This document shows, one piece after another, positions 46,237 to 54,876 of a stretch of DNA of 64,000 nt. A program made the translations under genes and the position numbers. Position 1 is the first letter of the stretch, and each line of letters opens with the position of its first letter. The notes under the pieces were generated by a model that saw nothing but the letters and a program-made list of their open reading frames with translations, was not told where the DNA came from and made no database searches. This stretch comes from Microbulbifer aggregans (GTDB lineage: Bacteria > Pseudomonadota > Gammaproteobacteria > Pseudomonadales > Cellvibrionaceae), in the NCBI RefSeq assembly GCF_020524005.1, contig NZ_JAIVKK010000002.1, positions 124,001-188,000 of the forward strand, in the 5' to 3' direction.

Positions 46237-47208
46237 CTACCCCTGGCTCAACTGCGCCGCAGGGCCACCGCGGTGTAGAAGACCGATGGCTTCGGCCAGC
46301 AGTGGCGCGCAATCGATGATCTGGAACATGCTGGTATTCGCCCGCTGTGGCAGCGAATTGGTTACGGCGATGGCCTCGAGTGACAGCTGGCCAAGCTTCA
46401 CCGATGCGTCGCCACAGAATTGCCCGTGGCTCGCCAGCGCCCATACACGCGCGGCGCCACCGCCCTGAATAGCACTGGCTGCACGGGTAATGGTGCCACC
46501 GCCGGCAATCAGATCATCGACGATCAGCACGTTCGCATCGCGCACATCGCCAACGAGAGTGCCACCGGATAGCTGATCCGCACTGCGGTATTTCTCTACG
46601 AAAGCACGACCAATTTCCCGGCCCAATCGCTCAGCCAGTGCCTGGCGCAGGGCTTCGGCACGCTTCACCCCACCCACATCTGGCGAGGCCACAACCAGCG
46701 GGCGGTCATCACCCTGTAGCTGCTGAACCGTAAAATCGACGAATAGAGGCTGCGCCGGCAGGTGCAGGGTGCGGCAGCGAAACGCGTTCTCAAACGCCGC
46801 CTGGTTGTGCGCATCGAGGGTAAGCACCGCGTCCGTGCCCATGGATTCGAACAGGCTCGCCAGATAGCGGCTCGACAAAGGGTCGTGCAGTTTGGTGCGG
46901 CGGTCCTTGCGGCCATAACAGAGATAGGGAATGACGGCGGTAACCCGTGCAGCGCCAGCGTCTTTCAATGCACCGATAAAAAACAGTACGCGTATCAGCT
47001 TGTCATCCACGCTGCTGCCCTCGTCGCTATACAAAGACTGCACCAGGTAGACATCAGCCCCCTCGACATCTTCAAGTGGACGGATCTTGTGTTCGCCGTC
47101 GACGAAATCGCGCTCCTCGTGGGCAGCCGGCAGTTGGCCAAGAGCCGCGGCCACTCCCCCGACGAAACCCGCACCCGCGTCGAGGCTAAACAGCTTGAGC
47201 CGGCTCAT
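46237..47208 (-). CDS. PRPP synthetase-like (ribose-phosphate pyrophosphokinase) protein
   Basis: 323 residues from ATG 47208, which shares one base with the stop of the upstream hydrolase (TGATG). Prs features: SLYSDEGSSVDDKL, PYLCYGRKDRRTK (flexible-loop/ATP region), TLDAHNQAAFENAF and the PRPP-binding loop VLIVDDLIAGGGT. The central sequences differ from housekeeping Prs (for example VASPDVGGVKRA instead of the usual form), so it is a paralogue. It is the last gene in the operon with a phosphoribosyltransferase and a hydrolase; it may supply or recycle PRPP for them. Confidence 0.85.
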   Translation of the reverse strand: MSRLKLFSLDAGAGFVGGVAAALGQLPAAHEERDFVDGEHKIRPLEDVEGADVYLVQSLYSDEGSSVDDKLIRVLFFIGALKDAGAARVTAVIPYLCYGRKDRRTKLHDPLSSRYLASLFESMGTDAVLTLDAHNQAAFENAFRCRTLHLPAQPLFVDFTVQQLQGDDRPLVVASPDVGGVKRAEALRQALAERLGREIGRAFVEKYRSADQLSGGTLVGDVRDANVLIVDDLIAGGGTITRAASAIQGGGAARVWALASHGQFCGDASVKLGQLSLEAIAVTNSLPQRANTSMFQIIDCAPLLAEAIGLLHRGGPAAQLSQG

Positions 47209-47888
47209 CACCCGGATACCTTTTCCAGGTACCGCACAAACCAGTCAATAGCGAGTCCCACCACCTGTTCCAGAGTGCCCGGCTCCTCGAAGAGATGCGT
47301 TGCCCCGGACACAATCGCCAGCTGAGGCCCATTTCCCTCCCGTTGCAAACGCTCCATTTGCGCCGCGGCCTGCTCATTCAGCTCGATCACCTGGTAATCG
47401 TTGCCGCCGACAACCAACAGCGTCGGCGCCTGTACCAGCGGCAAAGCCGAATCGGCCAGGTCCGGGCGGCCACCCCGAGACACCACGGCCTTCACCATAT
47501 GTGGGCGCTCGGCGGCGGCAATCAGTGACGCAGCGGCGCCGGTACTGGAACCGAACAAGCCAATATTCAGGGCCGCGGTTTCCGTGCTCCGCGCCGCCCA
47601 GTCCACCGCCGCAGCCAGGCGCCGCGCCAACAGGCCGATATCGAAGCGATACTCGCGGGTAATCTCGTCGACCCGGTGCTCTTCGGCGGTGAGCAGGTCA
47701 AACAGTAAAGTGCCAATACCGGCGCGGTTCAGCTCCGCGGCCACGGCATTGTTGCGTGGACTGAAGCGGCTGCTGCCGCTGCCATGGGCAAAAAGGACCA
47801 GCGACCGTGTACCTGGCGGCAGGATAAGAAAGCCCTCAAGCTGCTCACCGGCAGCATCCACCAAGACCTCACGTTTATCCACGCTCAT
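47208..47888 (-). CDS. Alpha/beta hydrolase (dienelactone hydrolase-like)
   Basis: 226 residues. The nucleophile elbow is GLFGSSTGAAAS (GxSxG), the acid is probably Asp of LLVVGGNDYQVIELN, and the His is in GATHLFEEPG. An early LVLFAHGSGSSRFSPRN oxyanion segment completes the fold. It overlaps the phosphoribosyltransferase by 14 bp and the PRPP synthetase-like gene by one base. This hydrolase-phosphoribosyltransferase pairing recurs in many proteobacterial genomes; the shared substrate is unknown. Confidence 0.87.
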   Translation of the reverse strand: MSVDKREVLVDAAGEQLEGFLILPPGTRSLVLFAHGSGSSRFSPRNNAVAAELNRAGIGTLLFDLLTAEEHRVDEITREYRFDIGLLARRLAAAVDWAARSTETAALNIGLFGSSTGAAASLIAAAERPHMVKAVVSRGGRPDLADSALPLVQAPTLLVVGGNDYQVIELNEQAAAQMERLQREGNGPQLAIVSGATHLFEEPGTLEQVVGLAIDWFVRYLEKVSG

Positions 47889-48546
47889 CCCCCTGCAGGC
47901 GATCCGCCTCGCGCATCATCGCGATCACCTGCTCGTCGTTCAGCTGGGAAAAGTCCTGGTACCAGGCGCCGATGGCCCAGAAAGACTCCGGTGTCATCAG
48001 GCACACAATTCTGTCCACAAGGGGCGTGAATCGGTCCAGGGTGGACGGTGGCGCGACCGGCACCGCAAGGACAATGGCGGCCGGCTGCTGAACACGAACG
48101 GCGCGCGCCGCCGCCTCCATCGTCGCGCCGGTAGCGATACCGTCGTCCACCAGGATCACGCAACGGTCTTTCAGCGCCGGCCAGGGTTTGTCACCGCGGT
48201 AGCGCCTGGCGCGGCGCTCCAGCTCCGCTTGCTCCTCTCTCGCCACCGCTTCGAGGGCCTCATCGCTGATGCCACAACTTTGGATAACGTCGGTATTCAA
48301 TACCCGCGCGCCACTGGTGATGGCGCCCATCGCCAGCTCCCGGTGCCCCGGTACCCCCAGTTTGCGCACCAGCATAAGATCCAGAGGTGCATGTAATGCG
48401 CGTGCTACTTCCAAACCCAGCGGCACACCACCGCGGGGTAGCGCGAGGACGATCACATCTTCGCGCTCCAGCAAATCCGGCAGAGACGAGCGCAGGGCCT
48501 CTGCCAGCAGGCGGCCCGCGGCAACGCGGTTAGGGAAAGGCGTCAT
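47875..48546 (-). CDS. Phosphoribosyltransferase domain protein
   Basis: 223 residues from ATG 48546 (MTPFPNRVAAGRLLAEAL). The longer frame to 48633 was rejected because its first part reads into the divergent COG2187 gene. The PRPP-binding loop is CVILVDDGIATGATMEAAAR, and VLALPRGGVPLGLEVARAL and LMLVRKLGVPGHRELAMG are typical. Family members are often annotated as phosphoribosyltransferases adjacent to dienelactone hydrolases. Substrate base unknown. It starts the three-gene operon. Confidence 0.87.
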   Translation of the reverse strand: MTPFPNRVAAGRLLAEALRSSLPDLLEREDVIVLALPRGGVPLGLEVARALHAPLDLMLVRKLGVPGHRELAMGAITSGARVLNTDVIQSCGISDEALEAVAREEQAELERRARRYRGDKPWPALKDRCVILVDDGIATGATMEAAARAVRVQQPAAIVLAVPVAPPSTLDRFTPLVDRIVCLMTPESFWAIGAWYQDFSQLNDEQVIAMMREADRLQGDERG

Positions 48547-48626
48547 CACAACATGGACCTCGATGACTTTTGCAACTGGGTGCGTTCGACACAGGGCTAA
48601 TAAAACTAGACTAGCAAACAGGCACA

Positions 48627-49652
48627 GTGACAAAGCGCGACATGACCGACCCTGCCGTCAAGATACCGAGCCTGGAAGAGAAGACCCGTTTCCTGCTTGC
48701 GCCCGCCAGCTACCCGGAGGGCACAGCAAGCGTGCGCCTCGAGGAAACCCATATGGCGCGGGTCTTTCTCACCGACCATTTCGTCTACAAGATGAAGAAA
48801 CCAATGCGCTCCAGCTATCTCGATTTCAGTAGCCTCGACAAGCGGTATACGGTCTGCCGGGAGGAGCTGCGCCTGAACCGGCGCCTGACCGATGGCACCT
48901 ACCTGGATGTGATACCGCTGCGTGTCGATACGCACGGCCAATTGACCCTGGGCGAGCAAGGAGTGCCTGTGGAATGGCTGGTTCAGATGCGCCGCCTGCG
49001 AGAAGAGGCTTCCCTGCCCCACCAGATCGACAACGCAACCCCACAGACACTGGCACCGCTGCTACAGCGGCTGTGTGACTTTTACCGAACCGCGGAGACT
49101 ATTCCCCTCGCACCCGATGAATACCTGGAGAACCTGCGCAATCGCTGCAGTGAATTACGCACCCAGCTAAAAGCGTCTGAGTTGTTACTGGATACTGCAG
49201 ACATTGACCAGATTTCAGACGCTCTACTGAACTTTATCCACAGCGAGGCCGAACTGCTGGGCGGGCGCGTCGCGGAAGGACGGATTATTGAGGGGCACGG
49301 CGACCTGCGCCCGGAGCACTGCTTCCTCACACAGCCGCCCCAGATTATCGACTGCCTGGAGTTCAACTACGCCCTGCGCTGCGTAGACCCGGTGGACGAA
49401 CTCAGCTATCTGGCGCTCGAGTGTGAATTACTGGGGCGAAAGGACCTGGGGGAGGCCTGCCTTGAATTTTATTACCGGGCGAACGGCGACCGACCGCCAC
49501 CGACCCTCGCGCAATTCTACCGCGCCGAGCGCGCGCTACTGCGCGCCCAACTGGCCGCCGCACACCTGCTGGATGGCGAAGTTAAAGACCCGGGCAAATG
49601 GCAGCGCAAGACCCGCATTTACCTTGATGCCGCTCGTCGTTATGCCCTGTGA
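48627..49652 (+). CDS. COG2187 family kinase-like protein
   Basis: 341 residues. An aminoglycoside-phosphotransferase-type fold is indicated by VRLEETHMARVFLTDHFVYKMKKP (ATP-binding Lys) and the catalytic-loop-like IEGHGDLRPEHCFL, then PQIIDCLEFNYALRCVDPVDE with the metal Asp. The P-loop AAA half found in longer COG2187 proteins is absent, so this is the short form. An ATG at 48642 (MTDPAVKIPS) is an alternative start. It is divergent from the phosphoribosyltransferase operon with an 80-bp gap, so a common regulator is possible. Confidence 0.75.
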   Translation: MTKRDMTDPAVKIPSLEEKTRFLLAPASYPEGTASVRLEETHMARVFLTDHFVYKMKKPMRSSYLDFSSLDKRYTVCREELRLNRRLTDGTYLDVIPLRVDTHGQLTLGEQGVPVEWLVQMRRLREEASLPHQIDNATPQTLAPLLQRLCDFYRTAETIPLAPDEYLENLRNRCSELRTQLKASELLLDTADIDQISDALLNFIHSEAELLGGRVAEGRIIEGHGDLRPEHCFLTQPPQIIDCLEFNYALRCVDPVDELSYLALECELLGRKDLGEACLEFYYRANGDRPPPTLAQFYRAERALLRAQLAAAHLLDGEVKDPGKWQRKTRIYLDAARRYAL

Positions 49653-49692
49653 GCTTCAAATTCTGTGCATCACACGAATTTTTCCGAACAAA

Positions 49693-49726
49693 AAAAGGGA
49701 CTCTCTGAATGCAGAGTGTCCCTTTT
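49693..49726 (+). terminator. Rho-independent terminator after the COG2187 gene
   Basis: AAAAGGGAC, mismatch, CTCTG, loop, CAGAG, mismatch, GTCCCTTTT. The tail is TTTTAAGTCTTCCTTTT. It starts about 40 bp after the stop. Confidence 0.8.
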
Positions 49727-49788
49727 AAGTCTTCCTTTTAATCTTTATCGGTCTTGTCGTCTTTACGCGTCAAGCGCCGCCGATGTAC

Positions 49789-51420
49789 TCAGGCACCGGA
49801 CGCATTTTCGGCAACTTGTTGCGGGTGCGGCTGACTAGCTTCAGGCACGACCTTCCCTACGTACCAGATACTGTCCTCCGGCGCACTGTGAATCCGCTTC
49901 AGTGTCTTGCGCGCCAGGAATACAAAACATCCCGCACCAACAATCGCCACGATATCGATCAGGTAAGTACTGCCGCCGTGGTTCCAGCCAAAGCCGGGCA
50001 CAATAGCGGACAGTACACTTGCAGCGGGAATCAGCAGTGTCGCCAGCGCCGACGCGTACAGAAGATCCACAGCACCTTTTGCGGCACCGCGATAGAAAGC
50101 CCAGGCACAGGCCAGGAAAAATACCGCGTAGTAAATCCCGGTGTGCCAGGTGGCTACAGCCTCTGTCCACAGCGGCAGCGCTTTAGCTGAGGCAATGGTC
50201 GCGGAGATACCGGCAATACAACCGAAGGAAATACCTACCGTCAGTGCACCGAGGAATTTTGAGCCGCCAGTCTGTTTGACCTCGAGATGCTCATAGCCCT
50301 TGCGGCGTTTTTTGCGGTGGGTCTCGATCCACAGCAGGTTGCCGGTATAAAACAGCACCGCACCGGCAAGACCGAGCAGGAAATAGAGCCAGCGCACCGG
50401 ACTGCCGCCGAAGTTACCGAAATGCAGGGAGAAGAAACTGGTCAGCGTTGCAGACCAGCCGTTCTGCTCACCGGGCATATAGTCGGTCACCGTGAGGTCA
50501 CCGGTATAGGGATCGACTGCTGCGATGCCATAGTTTGGAGCGCGGGTGCCGTGGCGAGGGTTGTTACCAGACACGAGCAGTTCCATTCCATGGTCTTCTT
50601 CATAGTGGAATTGCATGTACAACGGAATGAACCCCGGTGCCTGCTCTTCAAGGCGCGCAACAATTTGCTGCGGCGCCAGTATTTCCCGGTGCTCGTGGAC
50701 CTCTTCGTGTACTTCCGGTCGACCATTCTTTTCCAGCAGCGTCCACTGGCTTATGTAGAACAGGTCGTGAAAGGCAAACACGACCGCAGTCAGCGCCATG
50801 ATGATATGAAACGGCAGACTGAACAGGCCGAGCGCGTTATGGAAGTCCAGCCACATCCGCTTCAGGTTTTTGCCGATACGCAGGATGAATAGATCTTTAA
50901 TCAGGGTCGGCAGCAATACGATCACACCGGAAACCAGTGCAATAAAGTACATAAGGGACACAATGCCCACGATGGGCATGGCAATATCGTGATCCAGAAG
51001 AATACCCACCTGCTGGTGAATATCATCCACCAGCTGCCCTGCCGCAGACGGGCCCTCGGTATGCACCTGAAGCGAACCATCCTCGGCCAGTTCTGCGTAG
51101 TAAGTGGTTGCAGCCCCGCGCGGGCCGACGTTCCACATTACCCGTGCAGGTCGGTCTACCAAGCCAGCGTCCAGAGTAATCTCATAACGGTCCGCTACCT
51201 GCGGATATTCGGCCAGTACCTTTTCCACCAGCTCCGGCGTTTTTTCCAGTGGCGTGTGCTCGGCAAAAAGCCTGGGTTCTGAAGCCCAGCGGTTTAACGG
51301 CCCTTCGAACATGGTAATGGCACCGGCGTAAAACGCGATAAACAGTCCTAGCCCGCAGACAATACCTACCCAGCTGTGGATATCGCGGTACATGCGGACG
51401 ATGTCGCTACGTATTTTCAT
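49789..51420 (-). CDS. PepSY-associated membrane protein, ferric-siderophore reductase-like
   Basis: 543 residues. An N-terminal membrane helix (about 15-37: DIHSWVGIVCGLGLFIAFYAG), periplasmic PepSY segments (EKVLAEYPQVADRYEI, then ARLEEQAPGFIPLYMQF), and helices at about 145-170, 195-225, 330-355 and four more in 385-500. Membrane histidines (RDIHSW, WLDFHNALGLF, FHDLFYIS) fit haem ligands. Such PepSY_TM proteins reduce or help release iron from ferric siderophores. It is the last gene of the TonB-receptor operon, 23 bp after the DUF3649-like gene. Confidence 0.87.
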   Translation of the reverse strand: MKIRSDIVRMYRDIHSWVGIVCGLGLFIAFYAGAITMFEGPLNRWASEPRLFAEHTPLEKTPELVEKVLAEYPQVADRYEITLDAGLVDRPARVMWNVGPRGAATTYYAELAEDGSLQVHTEGPSAAGQLVDDIHQQVGILLDHDIAMPIVGIVSLMYFIALVSGVIVLLPTLIKDLFILRIGKNLKRMWLDFHNALGLFSLPFHIIMALTAVVFAFHDLFYISQWTLLEKNGRPEVHEEVHEHREILAPQQIVARLEEQAPGFIPLYMQFHYEEDHGMELLVSGNNPRHGTRAPNYGIAAVDPYTGDLTVTDYMPGEQNGWSATLTSFFSLHFGNFGGSPVRWLYFLLGLAGAVLFYTGNLLWIETHRKKRRKGYEHLEVKQTGGSKFLGALTVGISFGCIAGISATIASAKALPLWTEAVATWHTGIYYAVFFLACAWAFYRGAAKGAVDLLYASALATLLIPAASVLSAIVPGFGWNHGGSTYLIDIVAIVGAGCFVFLARKTLKRIHSAPEDSIWYVGKVVPEASQPHPQQVAENASGA

Positions 51421-51442
51421 GATGTTTGCCCTATTACCCGCA

Positions 51443-51754
51443 TTAACCGATTACAAATCTGCTCAGCAAAAGAATGCCCCACAAAACAACATTGGCACCG
51501 CCAAGCCAGGCCCAGGCGCGGACACCATTGCGGAACATAAAGCAGAAACTCAAGATCACCGCCCATAAGGGCGCCACCAGCCACATATTGATCTGCGCCT
51601 GGGCGGAGAAGCCCCCCACCTCAAGCGGACCAAAACGGGAAAAAATACCGCAAATGGCAATAGCCAAAAAATATCCGGCAATCGCCCCGGCACTCGCCTT
51701 GCCGACCCAGTTGCTACTGGAAAGCTGTTGTGCTTTAGGTAGCCTTTTACTCAC
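51443..51754 (-). CDS. Small membrane protein of the iron-uptake operon (DUF3649-like)
   Basis: 103 residues with three hydrophobic helices (about 20-40, 55-73, 80-101): AGAIAGYFLAIAICGIF, NMWLVAPLWAVILSFCFMF, WAWLGGANVVLWGILLLSR. The size and its place between a PepSY protein and another small membrane protein match DUF3649 partners in siderophore loci. It overlaps the upstream gene by four bases (start ATG at 51754, upstream stop at 51751). Role inferred: accessory to iron reduction. Confidence 0.7.
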   Translation of the reverse strand: MSKRLPKAQQLSSSNWVGKASAGAIAGYFLAIAICGIFSRFGPLEVGGFSAQAQINMWLVAPLWAVILSFCFMFRNGVRAWAWLGGANVVLWGILLLSRFVIG

Positions 51755-52032
51755 GACTGCTCCCCCTTTTTATGTCTTAAATACGCGATCACCATGGGCG
51801 GAATCGTCCACACAAACATCATTCCGGTCAGCAGAATAAATACTGCGCTGCCCGAGCCGGAATATTGCAGCAACAGGATCAGGGCAAACACCAGTACCAG
51901 CAGCCCCGTCCACGCAAAGGCGCGAGTGGGCAGCGCGGTGGAAAACAAGCGCTGGTTGGTACTCGCCAGATACAGCAGCATGGAACCCAGTGCGACAAGC
52001 ACTGCGGCAGAAATCAGAAGTAGCGCGGTCAC
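51751..52032 (-). CDS. Small membrane protein of the iron-uptake operon (DUF3325-like)
   Basis: 93 residues with three hydrophobic helices: LLLISAAVLVALGSMLLYLA, FAWTGLLVLVFALILLLQ and FILLTGMMFVWTIPPMVIAY. The first-helix-STNQRL(F) pattern followed by a short loop resembles DUF3325. It is the first of three coupled genes after the siderophore receptor. Its start lies 62 bp from element copy H. Confidence 0.65.
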   Translation of the reverse strand: MTALLLISAAVLVALGSMLLYLASTNQRLFSTALPTRAFAWTGLLVLVFALILLLQYSGSGSAVFILLTGMMFVWTIPPMVIAYLRHKKGEQS

Positions 52033-52093
52033 AGGATTTTCTCCGTGTTAAATCGCCGAAATCTCTAACGAAGGTTAATCGCCAGAATTGAAG

Positions 52094-52279
52094 GGAAAGT
52101 GCCGGGTATCCGTTTTCAAAAGCGTCGGCAACAGGGAAGTTGCCGACGCAGCGTACAGGGACGTATCCACAGCGGTTTACTGGGCACCTCCCTGTGCCCC
52201 GCCCTTCGGGCAGCTTCGCTGTGTCAAATTGCTCCCTGCAATTTGAATGAAAACGGATACCCGGTGCTTTACCGCCACC
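52094..52279 (-). repeat. Palindromic element copy H, long composite form (TCCCT-loop family)
   Basis: Perfect 17-bp arms at 52103-52119 and 52249-52265. On the minus strand it starts GTGGCGGTAAAGCACCGGG. Inside: an 11-bp hairpin at 52123-52150 (loop reads TTCCCT on minus), a GTACGTCCCTGTAC-like region near 52154-52165, and an extra block with hairpins at 52183-52200 and 52226-52246 whose TCCCT loops read on the plus strand. So a reversed hairpin block appears inserted into a basic copy. It sits between the siderophore receptor and the small membrane genes. Confidence 0.8.
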
Positions 52280-52319
52280 GAACGTGAAAAAAGTTCAGTG
52301 CTGATGCCCCAACGAGAGA

Positions 52320-52338
52320 AGGCCCGCAGCGCGGGCCT
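52320..52338 (-). terminator. GC hairpin after the siderophore receptor
   Basis: AGGCCCGC, AGC, GCGGGCCT at 52320-52338. The minus-strand tail CTCTCGTTGG has no T-run, so termination is probably partial, allowing read-through to the small membrane genes. Confidence 0.5.
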
Positions 52339-52364
52339 TAGTGTTTCGCTGGGAAATAAACCGC

Positions 52365-54611
52365 TTACCAGCTGTATTGCAGGCGCGCAGTAACTACGCG
52401 GCCCTGGCCATAGAAGCAGGACTGGGTAGTAGTACAGGTCACCAGGTAACGTTCGTTATTCAGGTTGCGCGCGTTCAGGGATACAGACACACCGTCCAGC
52501 TCCGGGCGGGCCACGCCAAAGTCATAGCGGGCCAGCAGGTCGAACAGGGAGTAGTTATCGATTTTCAGCGTGTTGTTGGTATCACCGTAGCTCTCACCGG
52601 TGTAGCGCATACCAGCACCAAAGCCAAGACCCGCCAGCGCGCCCTGCTCGATGCGGTGATCCACAAACAGGGAGCCCAGTACATCCGGCACCTGGGTCAG
52701 CTTGTTGCCAACAATCGGATCAGTGGACTTGGTCACTTCCGCATCCAGGCGCGACGCCGACGCAATCAACGTAGTACCGGTGGCCAGGGAGGCACGCGCC
52801 TCCAGCTCAAGACCGCGTACCTGCGCTTCACCGGTCTGGATCTGGCACACACGACGACCACACATTTCACCGTTAGGATCCGATGCGGATACATTTTCCT
52901 GAGTGATATCAAAGGCACCAAAGCTCAGGTAAATATTGCGGCCACTCTGGTAGCGCACACCGGCCTCGATCTGATCACCCGTGGTGGGTTCAAACAGCAC
53001 CCCACCCAGCGTCTGCGAAGGATCGACCACCTGCGGCAGGAAAGACTCGGAGTAACTGAAGTACGGTGCTACACCGTTGTCGAACAGGTACACCGCACCG
53101 GTGCGCCAGGTGAACTCGTCCGCTTCCGTGGAGAAGGTTTCGCCAGTCTGGAGGTCTTCACTGTTGTCCTCAGCCCAGTCGTAGCGACCGCCGATATTAA
53201 AGCGCAGGTTGCCAGCGCTGATCTGGTCTTGCGCATACAGGCCGGTTTGCTTACTGGTGGACGCGCCGTAAATCTGCGGGCCCATATTCTCGAGGTAATC
53301 CTCTGCCCCACGGTATTCCGGGTTGAAGATGTCCCACAGCGGATCCACCTGACCACGGGGCGCGTCCGGCAGGCTTACCAGGTCACGGTAGTGTTCCCAC
53401 TCGGTGTGGAAGTAGTCCAGTCCGCCCAGCAGGGTGTGGCTCAGGCCAGCGGCCTCAAAACGCCCTTCCAGCTGGGTATCGATCGCGTAACCGTCACTCT
53501 CACCGTCGCCCTGTACCGCACGGCGGCCAATGGTCTGCCCGTCGATGCACTGTTCACCGTAGACGGAAGCCGCACAATCGGTAACGGTGTCGCCAGACAG
53601 CACGGTTACCCGGTACAGCGTATCGATATGGGTGTAACGGGCATTGTTACGGATGGTCAGGTTGTCGCTGATGTTGTGCTCAAAGAAGGAGCCAACCAGC
53701 AACTGGTCGCGGTCAAAGGTATTCCAGTCCACTTCACCGATATTGGCGTCGTTGTCGATGTACTGTCCGTTGGACGGCGTCAGCGTACCCAGCGCCGGCA
53801 GGAACTGGAAAGTCGCACCACCCTCGTCGCGCTGGTACTGGGTCAGGAAAGTCCAGGTCGTGTCGTCGCTCGGAGTCCAGGTCACGCTCGGGGAAACGTA
53901 ATAACGGCTGTTGGCAACGTCATCCACCTGGGTGTCGCCGTCTTCAGCGACAGTCACAATACGGCCGTGCAGGGTGCCCGCCTCGTTCAGGGCCGCACCA
54001 AAGTCACCGGCGATACGGCCAGAGAAACTGTCCAGGTCGGTGTAACTCTGCCCCTGTACCTGCAACTGCTGTTGCGCATCGGCACCGGCGCGTTTGGTGA
54101 CCATATTCACCATACCGCCGGGCGCGGCCTGACCGTATAGGACACTGGAAGGCCCCTTCAGAACCTCGATCTGCTGCAGGCCAAACGTATCGAAACCAAA
54201 GCGGGTCCACTGGCCACCGGCGGGCAGGCGCAGGCCATCGACGAAGTTGTTGTTGGAGGAGAAGCCACCGGCGCCGAAGCCGCGCACGGAGATCTCATCA
54301 GTACGGCTGTCGATACCGGAAGGCTCCGGTTGCACACCTGCAGTGTAGGAAAGCGCGTCGGCAACCGTGGTGGCCGCGCGCAATTCGATTTCTTCCCGGC
54401 TGATCACCGAAATGGTCTGTGGCGACTCGATAATCGGGATACCTGCCTTGGTGGTAGAGGTTGCGGTCGACAGGCCGGTCGCCGTCACAATCACTTCTTC
54501 GAGAGCCTCTTCTCCCTTGCCCTGCACCTGGGCATTCGCTTGAGACACGGCGAGTGCCAGTAGTGAAGAAGCTGCCAGCAGGCAGGAATGCTTTGGAAAG
54601 CGGACGGCCAT
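52365..54611 (-). CDS. TonB-dependent siderophore receptor
   Basis: 748 residues. Signal peptide of about 27 residues (LLAASSLLALAVSQANAQ). A TonB-box-like segment follows (ALEEVIVTATG). The plug has DEISVRGFGAGGFSSNNNFV and IEVLKGPSSVLYGQAAPGGMVNMV, the signature of the ferric-siderophore class. The barrel ends in RVVTARLQYSW with a terminal aromatic. A Fur-type box and a divergent AraC regulator upstream and a PepSY reductase downstream support siderophore uptake. The exact siderophore is unknown. Confidence 0.93.
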   Translation of the reverse strand: MAVRFPKHSCLLAASSLLALAVSQANAQVQGKGEEALEEVIVTATGLSTATSTTKAGIPIIESPQTISVISREEIELRAATTVADALSYTAGVQPEPSGIDSRTDEISVRGFGAGGFSSNNNFVDGLRLPAGGQWTRFGFDTFGLQQIEVLKGPSSVLYGQAAPGGMVNMVTKRAGADAQQQLQVQGQSYTDLDSFSGRIAGDFGAALNEAGTLHGRIVTVAEDGDTQVDDVANSRYYVSPSVTWTPSDDTTWTFLTQYQRDEGGATFQFLPALGTLTPSNGQYIDNDANIGEVDWNTFDRDQLLVGSFFEHNISDNLTIRNNARYTHIDTLYRVTVLSGDTVTDCAASVYGEQCIDGQTIGRRAVQGDGESDGYAIDTQLEGRFEAAGLSHTLLGGLDYFHTEWEHYRDLVSLPDAPRGQVDPLWDIFNPEYRGAEDYLENMGPQIYGASTSKQTGLYAQDQISAGNLRFNIGGRYDWAEDNSEDLQTGETFSTEADEFTWRTGAVYLFDNGVAPYFSYSESFLPQVVDPSQTLGGVLFEPTTGDQIEAGVRYQSGRNIYLSFGAFDITQENVSASDPNGEMCGRRVCQIQTGEAQVRGLELEARASLATGTTLIASASRLDAEVTKSTDPIVGNKLTQVPDVLGSLFVDHRIEQGALAGLGFGAGMRYTGESYGDTNNTLKIDNYSLFDLLARYDFGVARPELDGVSVSLNARNLNNERYLVTCTTTQSCFYGQGRVVTARLQYSW

Positions 54612-54700
54612 ATATCCCCCAATTGATCATTTATCAAGCAGAAATTGCGAGACCAACCCGCTTGCAGCTGGCGTGGTAAGCTCGCAGAACAAACGCAGTT

Positions 54701-54719
54701 GATATCCATTATCATTAGC
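54701..54719. promoter_or_regulatory. Fur box between siderophore receptor and AraC gene
   Basis: GATATCCATTATCATTAGC matches the 19-bp Fur consensus (GATAATGATAATCATTATC) at 14 positions, including the right half ATCATTA. It is 90 bp before the receptor start, so iron repression of the receptor, and perhaps of the regulator, is likely. Confidence 0.75.
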
Positions 54720-54876
54720 GTTTAAATTGGCGGCAGATCTTAGAGAGACAGGTGCCCACTGGCAACGGCGAAACCTTTGCAAAACAGTCTTATTCGTTTG
54801 CGCAGCAACCAAGCATCCAAAAACGCAAAAAAGACCACCCTTCCGGCAAGGTTTTAGCGCCATCAGAGCTTTTGAT

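Noticed and set aside
52341-54140. 599-codon open frame antisense to the siderophore receptor
   Set aside because: Shadow of a highly conserved TonB receptor gene; no ribosome-binding site and no domain.
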